From the NCBI GenBank assembly GCA_902826155.1, contig CADEDU010000141.1, positions 1 to 11,304 of the forward strand: DNA of 11,304 bases, written 5' to 3'. Origin of the DNA: an uncultured beta proteobacterium. GTDB lineage: Bacteria > Pseudomonadota > Gammaproteobacteria > Burkholderiales > SG8-39. The notes beneath the pieces were generated by a model. The model worked only from the letters and a program-made list of their open reading frames with translations. It searched no databases and was not told the origin of the DNA. The translations under genes were made by a program, and so were the position numbers. Below are positions 6,467-11,304 of the stretch, piece after piece. Numbering within the stretch: position 1 is the first letter of the stretch; the number at the start of each line of letters is the position of its first letter.

Positions 6467-8095
6467 ATGGCCACCATGCCACGCGCCCGCACCATGCCGG
6501 ACCTGCTCGCGGAACTCGCCGCGCGGTTCCCCGAACGCGAAGCGTTGGTAGGGAACGATCAGCGGTTCTCGTTTCGTACCTTGCGCGAAGAAGTACGCAC
6601 GATTGCGCGAGGACTCGCGGCGCTGGGCGTGCGCAAGGGCGACAAGGTGGCCATCCTGATGGGTAACCGTCCGGAGTGGGTCGTCGCCGATTTCGCCATC
6701 TGCTCGTTGGGTGCCGTCATGGTCGGCGTCAACACCTGGGCCAGCGCGCGCGAGCTGGAGTACATCCTTGCCCACTCCGATGCGAGCGTGCTGATCACCA
6801 CCGGCCGATTTCTCAAGTACGACTACCTGGCCATGCTCGGGGCTATGCAGCCTTGCGCCGAGCGTTTGCCGCTGCTGCGCGAGATCGTGCTGGTGGGCGA
6901 GCCCGGAGGCGAATCTACGGACAAACCAGCGTACGTCGCCAATCTCGCGATACCAAGCTGCCGCCCGTACGCTTCGCTGCGTGAGTTGGCCGCTTCCACA
7001 TCGAAGCAAGTGCTGGAAGCCGCCGAGCGCGCGGTGGACAAGGACGATCTCGCCTATCTGCTCTACACATCGGGATCGACCGCGTTGCCCAAGGGCGTGC
7101 AGCTACAGCACTATGCGCTGATCGAGAACATGTGGCAGATCGGCGAACGCCAGCACACCACCGAGCGCGACCGTCTGTGGCTGGCAGTCTCGATGTTCTG
7201 GGGCCTCGCGTGTGAAAACGCCCTGTTCAACCTCTACACGCATGGCGGCTGTGTCGTGCTGCAGGAGCATTTCGACGCCGGTGAGGCGCTGGAAATCATC
7301 GAGCGCGAACGGTGCACGATGTTCTACGGCACACCGAACATGGGTCAGGCTCTGTACGAGCACCCCGATCGAGCCCGTCGCGATCTGCGTTCGCTACGCG
7401 GTGGAGCAAGCATCGGCACCCCCGAACAGATGATGCGCGTCGTGGCGCTCGGCGCACACGAGATCTGCAATATCTACGGACTGACCGAAACCTACGGCAA
7501 CTGCAACGTATCGGACGCGAGCGAGCCGCTTGAGCTGCGCTTCCGATCGGTCGGCCGTCCGCTGGATGGCGTGATCCAGCGCATCGTCGATCCCGTCACC
7601 GGGTTCGAGCGCCCGATCGGCGAAGTCGGCGAGATCCGCGTGAAGGGCTACGTCACCAACGGCTACTTCAAGGATCCCGAACGCACCGCCGAGTCATTCG
7701 ACGAGCAGGGATTCTTCAAGACCGGCGATCTCGGCTTGATCGAACCGTCGGGTCACTTGCATTTTCGCGGGCGACTCAAGGAAATGATCAAAACCGGCGG
7801 CATCAACGTTGCGCCGATCGAGGTGGAAGAAGTGCTGATGCAGCATCCAGACGTGCAGCTGGCGTTCTGCACCGCCGTCCCCGATGCGACGCGCGATGAG
7901 ATCGTTGCGGTGGTGGTCGTCCCGAAGCCAGGCGCAACGCTCGACGAAGCATCGATCCTCGCCCACTGCCGCTCGCAGATGGCCGCCTACAAGCTGCCTC
8001 GGCTGGTGCGATTCGCGACGGAGTCAGAACTGCCGCTCACGACGACCGGCAAGCTGCAGAAGAATCGGCTCGCCGAGGTGTTTTTCGCACGCTAG
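6467..8095 (+). CDS. Acyl-CoA synthetase (AMP-forming, ANL superfamily)
   Basis: A 542-residue AMP-dependent acyl-CoA ligase that activates a carboxylic acid via an acyl-adenylate to its CoA thioester in the cytoplasm. Motifs in order are the ATP-binding loop YTSGSTALPKG (200-210), YGLTE (337-341), KTGD (418-421), the hinge GRLKEMIKTGGINV (435-448) and the catalytic Lys529 in TTTGKLQK. The P-loop has Ala where most members have Gly (SGTTGxPKG). The frame has several possible starts: GTG 6458 and ATG at 6467, 6476 and 6494. ATG 6467 is chosen because GGGTG lies 6 bases upstream and only 13 bp separate it from the preceding stop. It presumably feeds the pathway of the neighbouring MmgE/PrpD and thiolase-like proteins; its acid substrate is unknown. 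Its stop overlaps that of the convergent binding-protein gene. Confidence 0.94.
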   Translation: MATMPRARTMPDLLAELAARFPEREALVGNDQRFSFRTLREEVRTIARGLAALGVRKGDKVAILMGNRPEWVVADFAICSLGAVMVGVNTWASARELEYILAHSDASVLITTGRFLKYDYLAMLGAMQPCAERLPLLREIVLVGEPGGESTDKPAYVANLAIPSCRPYASLRELAASTSKQVLEAAERAVDKDDLAYLLYTSGSTALPKGVQLQHYALIENMWQIGERQHTTERDRLWLAVSMFWGLACENALFNLYTHGGCVVLQEHFDAGEALEIIERERCTMFYGTPNMGQALYEHPDRARRDLRSLRGGASIGTPEQMMRVVALGAHEICNIYGLTETYGNCNVSDASEPLELRFRSVGRPLDGVIQRIVDPVTGFERPIGEVGEIRVKGYVTNGYFKDPERTAESFDEQGFFKTGDLGLIEPSGHLHFRGRLKEMIKTGGINVAPIEVEEVLMQHPDVQLAFCTAVPDATRDEIVAVVVVPKPGATLDEASILAHCRSQMAAYKLPRLVRFATESELPLTTTGKLQKNRLAEVFFAR

Positions 8096-9072
8096 TCCTG
8101 CACTGGAATGCGGGCCTCCTTGACCACCCGAGCGAAGCCCGCCAGATCCGCCTGATAGCGCGCACTGAACTGCTCGGGCGTTGATTGCACCGGGTCGTAT
8201 CCCCAACTGGGCAGGCGATCCTTCAGCTCCGGACTGAACACCGCGCTGGTCATCTCACGCTGCACCTGCCCGACGATTTCACGCGGCGTGCCCGCGGGTG
8301 CGAACACCCCAAGCCAGCCGGCATACTCGAACCCCGGAAGCCCGGATTCGGCGACGGTCGGCACGTCGGGCAACACCGCCGTGCGGCTCGAACGCGTCAC
8401 CGCGATGCCGCGCAACTTACCCGATTTGATGTGCGGCACGACCGCCACGGTCGGCATGAACGCGAGTTGCACTTCGCCGGAGAGCAGCGCCGGATTGAGT
8501 TGAGCGTCACCCTTGTAAGGCACGTGAAGCAGGTCGGTTCCGGTCGTGGTCTTGAACTGCTCCATCACCATGTGCGGCGCGACACCGACGCCGGTCGAAC
8601 CGTACGCGATCGCACCGGGCTTGGCCTTCGCTTGCGCGATGATGTCCTTCACGTTGGTCGCCGCGAACTGCGGATGCGACACCAGTACCAGGTAGGACGA
8701 GGTGAGCTGGGTCAAGGGAGCGAAGTCCTTGTGCGCGTCGAACGGCAGCTTGCGATACACGCTCGGGCTGATCGCCAGGCCGTTGGTGGTCACCAGCAGC
8801 GTATGCCCGTCGGGCGATGCCTTGGCCACTGCGTCGGCGCCGATGTTGCCGCCGGCACCCGCGCGGTTCTCCACCAGGATGGGTTGCTTCCATTGCTCGC
8901 CGAGCTTCTGCGCCACCGCGCGTGCCACGGTGTCGACCGCGCCGCCAGCTGGAAACGGAACGATCAACCGCACCGGCTTGGCCGGAAATGTCTGCGCGAT
9001 GGCGCACACGCCAACGCTGGTCAACGCGAGCAATGCGGCGACGCGCATGAGAATCGATCGAACTCCCGGCAT
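8092..9072 (-). CDS. Bug/TctC-family tripartite tricarboxylate transporter binding protein
   Basis: A 326-residue periplasmic substrate-binding protein of the Bug/TctC family, which captures organic acids (carboxylates, some aromatic or amino acids). A signal peptide spans about residues 1-27, with basic MPGVRSILMR, a hydrophobic stretch and an AIAQ cleavage region. The mature protein shows KPVRLIVPFPAGG (32-44), then further along NRAGAGGNIGA, HVPYKG and LPDVPTVAESG, all family signatures. The start at 9072 has GGAGAG 5 bases upstream; a second ATG nine codons in has none. No TctA or TctB membrane subunit is in the window, as is usual for the many orphan Bug genes of Burkholderiales. It is transcribed alone, divergent from the hydrolase and convergent with the ligase, and may import the pathway's starting acid (inference). 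Confidence 0.95.
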   Translation of the reverse strand: MPGVRSILMRVAALLALTSVGVCAIAQTFPAKPVRLIVPFPAGGAVDTVARAVAQKLGEQWKQPILVENRAGAGGNIGADAVAKASPDGHTLLVTTNGLAISPSVYRKLPFDAHKDFAPLTQLTSSYLVLVSHPQFAATNVKDIIAQAKAKPGAIAYGSTGVGVAPHMVMEQFKTTTGTDLLHVPYKGDAQLNPALLSGEVQLAFMPTVAVVPHIKSGKLRGIAVTRSSRTAVLPDVPTVAESGLPGFEYAGWLGVFAPAGTPREIVGQVQREMTSAVFSPELKDRLPSWGYDPVQSTPEQFSARYQADLAGFARVVKEARIPVQD

Positions 9073-9104
9073 GTTCGCTCTCCGTGCAATGAAGTTGCGG
9101 GCAC

Positions 9105-9134
9105 ATCGTAGCGCGGCGCGGCGGTCAGTCCCAA
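9105..9134 (-). promoter_or_regulatory. Candidate sigma70 promoter for the Bug/TctC gene
   Basis: On the minus strand TTGGGA (9134-9129), an 18-base spacer and TACGAT (9110-9105), each four of six matches. The leader would be about 25 bases, ending in the GGAGAG site. The -10 hexamer is identical to that proposed for the SMP-30 promoter. It was found by eye only. Confidence 0.4.
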
Positions 9135-9164
9135 GGCCGGGTCTACGACATGGATGGGACCTGC

Positions 9165-9181
9165 GCTAGGATTGATCTAGC
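9165..9181. promoter_or_regulatory. Inverted repeat GCTAG-N7-CTAGC, possible operator
   Basis: A perfect inverted repeat with 5-bp arms and a 7-bp AT-richer spacer (GATTGAT), in the 164-bp divergent gap between the binding-protein and hydrolase genes. The position, upstream of both start sites, suits a dimeric regulator. The arms are short and no regulator gene is in the window, so this is tentative. Apart from this and the candidate promoters the gap (9073-9236) shows nothing recognisable. Confidence 0.3.
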
Positions 9182-9192
9182 TGCGACAAGGC

Positions 9193-9222
9193 TTGACCAC
9201 GCAACGCCGCATCCAATCTACA
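9193..9222 (+). promoter_or_regulatory. Weak candidate promoter for the hydrolase/monooxygenase pair
   Basis: TTGACC (9193-9198), an 18-base spacer and TCTACA (9217-9222). The -35 box is good but the -10 matches in only three positions, and it lies very near the ATG at 9237. An activator-dependent promoter would look like this, but chance is equally likely. Confidence 0.22.
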
Positions 9223-9236
9223 GCGAAGGATGGCAG

Positions 9237-10016
9237 ATGGCCGTAGAGCAAACCACCACGAAACTACGCCTGCAGGGCATCGAGCTGGAAGTGCGGCGCA
9301 AGGGGCGCGGCCCCGCCATGCTCGTCCTGCACGGTGGCGGCGGACCGATCACCGGATTTCCGTTCGCGGAACGACTCGCCGAGCGATTCGAGCTGATCGA
9401 GCCGGTGCATCCGGGTTTTGCCGGCACGCCGTTGCCCGAGCAGTTCGACAACCTCGAAGACCTAGTCTATCTGTACCTCGATCTGATGGACGCGCTCAAA
9501 CTGCAGAGCGCCACAGTGATGGGTACCTCGCTCGGCGGCTGGGCCGCATCGGAAATCGCGGTGCGCAACACCAGCCGCATCGGCAAGCTGATTCTGGTCG
9601 ATGCTGTGGGTGTGAAGATCGGCGGACGCGACGAGCGCGATATCGTCGACATGTTCGCGACCTCGCAGACCGAACTGAATCGCCTCATGTGGCACAACCC
9701 GGCTCTTGCCCCCGATCCGGCGAAGCTCACGGTCGATCAACTGAAGATCATCGCGAGCAATCGTGTGGCCCTGTCGCTCTACGGCTGGGATCCGTACTTG
9801 CACAACCCCAAGCTCAAATCGCGGCTGCATCGCATCGACGTACCCACGCTCGTGATCTGGGGCGCAAGCGATGGGCTGGTCAAACCCTCGTATGGCCGTG
9901 CCTACGCGGAGCTGATTCCGGGCGCGAAGTTCGTGCAGATCGAGCAGGCCGGCCACGCTCCGCACGTCGAACAACCCGAAGCGTTCGCGAAGCATGTGCT
10001 CGCGTTCGCAGCCTGA
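9237..10016 (+). CDS. Alpha/beta hydrolase (MhpC-like)
   Basis: A 259-residue alpha/beta-hydrolase fold enzyme of typical length for C-C bond, ester or enol-lactone hydrolases. The oxyanion-hole motif is HGGGG (32-36), the nucleophile elbow GTSLGGW gives Ser98, the acid is probably Asp212 in WGASDGLVKP, and the catalytic base is His240 in GHAPHVEQPE. There is no signal peptide, so it is cytoplasmic. The start is ATG 9237, with AAGGA 6 bases upstream; the upstream in-frame ATG at 9150 lacks such a site. The luciferase-like monooxygenase follows 57 bp later on the same strand, and the pair suggests that the hydrolase cleaves the oxygenated product (for example a lactone or ester). Sequence alone does not separate ester, lactone and C-C hydrolases. 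Confidence 0.93.
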   Translation: MAVEQTTTKLRLQGIELEVRRKGRGPAMLVLHGGGGPITGFPFAERLAERFELIEPVHPGFAGTPLPEQFDNLEDLVYLYLDLMDALKLQSATVMGTSLGGWAASEIAVRNTSRIGKLILVDAVGVKIGGRDERDIVDMFATSQTELNRLMWHNPALAPDPAKLTVDQLKIIASNRVALSLYGWDPYLHNPKLKSRLHRIDVPTLVIWGASDGLVKPSYGRAYAELIPGAKFVQIEQAGHAPHVEQPEAFAKHVLAFAA

Positions 10017-10073
10017 GCCCGGTTGCGCGCGCGCCTCTGACCGACGTCATCCCACCGCATTCGGAGCACTCCC

Positions 10074-11300
10074 GTGAAGACCTGGTTTTTCACCGAAGAC
10101 GCCTACCCTTACCTGCCCGATCCGGCCCAGTACGAGTCGATCCGGGTCAATCTGCCGAATCGTCACTACGATCCTGCCAAGGGGGCGGATCTGTATCACC
10201 AGTACCTCGACATGTGGCTGGCGGCGGAATCGAACGGCCTGGAGATCATGGTGAACGAGCACCACCAGACCGCCACCTGCGTGGTGCCGGCCGCGCCGCT
10301 GATGCTCGCCATCCTGGCGCGGCAATCGAAGAGCGCTCGATTGCTGATCCTGGGCAACCCGATCGCCAATCGCAATCAGCCGGTGCGCGTCGCCGAGGAG
10401 ATGGCGATGATCGACGTGCTCTCGCGCGGACGGCTGGAGTGCGGCTTCGTGCGCAGCGTGCCCTGGGAGTCGTCCGCGGCCAACATCAGCGCGTTGCGCG
10501 GCGCCGATCGCATGTGGGAGGCCCACGACCTCATCCTCAAGGCGTGGACCACGCACGATGGCCCGTTCAACTTCGAAGGCCGCTACTACCACCATCGCCA
10601 GGTCAACATCTGGCCGCGGCCGTTCCAGCAGCCCCATCCGCCGATGTGGGTCACGATCGGCAGCGGACCGAGCGGCGTGCCGGTGGCCAGGCGCGACTAC
10701 GTCGGCGCGGTGTTCCTCGCCGGCTACATGAACGTGCGCAAGATCTTCGATGGCTATCGCGATGCGTATCGCGAGCACCACGGCCGTCCGGCCAACCCCG
10801 ATCGGCTCGCCTATGCCGCGCTCATCTACGTGGGTGAGACGCCGGCAAAGGCGCGCGCCGGCGCCGAGAAGATCCTGTGGTACATGAGCTCCAACAAGGT
10901 CACCGCCCATCACTCCAATCCGCCGGGTTACCACGCACCGGATGTGGCAGTGCGATTCATGCAAGGGGCCGATTCAGTCGTGCCGCAGAACCCCGATCTG
11001 GACGATCAGATGGCGCGCGGCAACGTGTTCGCCGGCACGCCGGATCAGGTGTACGAGCAGATCAAGTCGATGTACGAATACTCCGGCGGCTTCAAACACC
11101 TGATCATGATGGGCCAGGCGGGGTTCCTCACGATGGGGGAAACGCTGAATTCGATGAAGCTCTACGCCAACGAAGTGGTACCGAGGCTCAACGAGCTCAC
11201 CGCGAAGTACGACCACGATCGGATGCAGGGGCTGCGCGCGTCACTGCCCGACAAGCAGCACACCCAGCTCGGCTCGTTCGGGTTGGAGTTCGTGCGCTGA
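10074..11300 (+). CDS. Luciferase-like flavin-dependent monooxygenase (LLM class), GTG start
   Basis: A 408-residue member of the bacterial-luciferase-like superfamily, TIM-barrel enzymes that use reduced FMN or F420 to oxygenate aldehydes, ketones, terpenes or sulfonates. Visible features are NEHHQ (61-65), the core RVAEEMAMIDVLSRGRLECG (105-124), typical of the family, and a WPRPFQQPHPPMW segment (180-192) before the second half of the barrel. The start is GTG 10074, with GGAG 7 bases upstream, and gives the normal KTWFFTED opening. The high-GC proteobacterial setting makes FMN the likelier cofactor (inference); a flavin reductase is not in the window. It is paired with the hydrolase just upstream. 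Candidate roles include type II Baeyer-Villiger oxidation or limonene-type epoxidation; neither can be assigned by sight. Confidence 0.92.
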   Translation: MKTWFFTEDAYPYLPDPAQYESIRVNLPNRHYDPAKGADLYHQYLDMWLAAESNGLEIMVNEHHQTATCVVPAAPLMLAILARQSKSARLLILGNPIANRNQPVRVAEEMAMIDVLSRGRLECGFVRSVPWESSAANISALRGADRMWEAHDLILKAWTTHDGPFNFEGRYYHHRQVNIWPRPFQQPHPPMWVTIGSGPSGVPVARRDYVGAVFLAGYMNVRKIFDGYRDAYREHHGRPANPDRLAYAALIYVGETPAKARAGAEKILWYMSSNKVTAHHSNPPGYHAPDVAVRFMQGADSVVPQNPDLDDQMARGNVFAGTPDQVYEQIKSMYEYSGGFKHLIMMGQAGFLTMGETLNSMKLYANEVVPRLNELTAKYDHDRMQGLRASLPDKQHTQLGSFGLEFVR

Positions 11301-11304
11301 TCGA

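Noticed and set aside
8185..9111. A 308-codon plus-strand open frame opposite the Bug/TctC gene
   Set aside because: It is an Arg/His-rich antisense shadow; the opposite strand has a signal peptide and all Bug family motifs.
10017..10073. A GCGCGCGCGC run between the hydrolase and monooxygenase genes as a structural element or terminator
   Set aside because: It is a short alternating GC run with no loop and no following T tract. It fits ordinary GC-rich spacer sequence within a two-gene unit.
9230..10837. A 535-codon open frame on the plus strand overlapping both the hydrolase and the monooxygenase
   Set aside because: It runs in another frame through two genes with intact catalytic motifs, and its translation is rich in Arg, Pro, Ala and Gly with no recognisable motif. 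It reflects the lack of stop codons in GC-rich coding DNA.
10047..10964. A 305-codon minus-strand open frame opposite the monooxygenase
   Set aside because: It is an antisense shadow of a well-supported luciferase-like gene, with no recognisable domain.

Overview
The window is GC-rich, densely packed bacterial DNA. It reads as a catabolic gene cluster for an organic acid or alicyclic compound handled as CoA thioesters. The best taxonomic hint is the orphan Bug/TctC-type periplasmic binding protein (8092-9072), a family hugely expanded in Burkholderiales (Betaproteobacteria). Together with the high GC content and clear Shine-Dalgarno sites this suggests a beta-proteobacterium, but there is no rRNA or housekeeping marker to prove it.

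Layout. (1) A minus-strand unit runs from about 4960 down past base 1. In transcription order it holds an SMP-30/gluconolactonase-like protein, a thiolase-superfamily protein (T2), a DUF35 zinc-ribbon/OB-fold partner (ATGA overlap with T2), a zinc-dependent alcohol dehydrogenase with a TTG start, a second thiolase-like protein (T1), and a second DUF35 protein cut off by the window edge. The thiolase-like + DUF35 module is therefore present twice. (2) Divergent from it, on the plus strand, are an MmgE/PrpD-family protein and, 13 bp later, an acyl-CoA synthetase. (3) The synthetase converges on a minus-strand Bug/TctC binding protein, and the two share a CTAG so that both stop codons overlap. 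(4) Divergent from the binding-protein gene, an alpha/beta hydrolase and a luciferase-like flavin monooxygenase form a plus-strand pair that ends 4 bp before the window edge.

How the parts could work together (inference): an FMN-dependent luciferase-like oxygenase attacks a ketone or ring; the alpha/beta hydrolase and/or the SMP-30 lactonase opens the product; the alcohol dehydrogenase oxidises a hydroxyl; the acyl-CoA synthetase makes the CoA thioester; the MmgE/PrpD protein acts on a carboxylic-acid intermediate; and the thiolase-like/DUF35 complexes cut a C-C bond. Both thiolase-like proteins lack the usual thiolase Cys and His motifs and carry a Tyr-Asp-x-Phe motif, as in the Ltp-type retro-aldolases of steroid side-chain breakdown. 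The substrate cannot be read from the sequence.

The most unusual non-coding feature is that all three substantial gene gaps of the minus-strand unit are largely built of short tandem repeats (12 bp x4, 15 bp x3, about 13-14 bp x4), each with a different sequence. Two of them begin at the stop codon of the upstream gene and repeat that stop in frame. No tRNA, rRNA, CRISPR array, insertion sequence or rho-independent terminator was seen. No gene-free stretch exceeds 164 bp.
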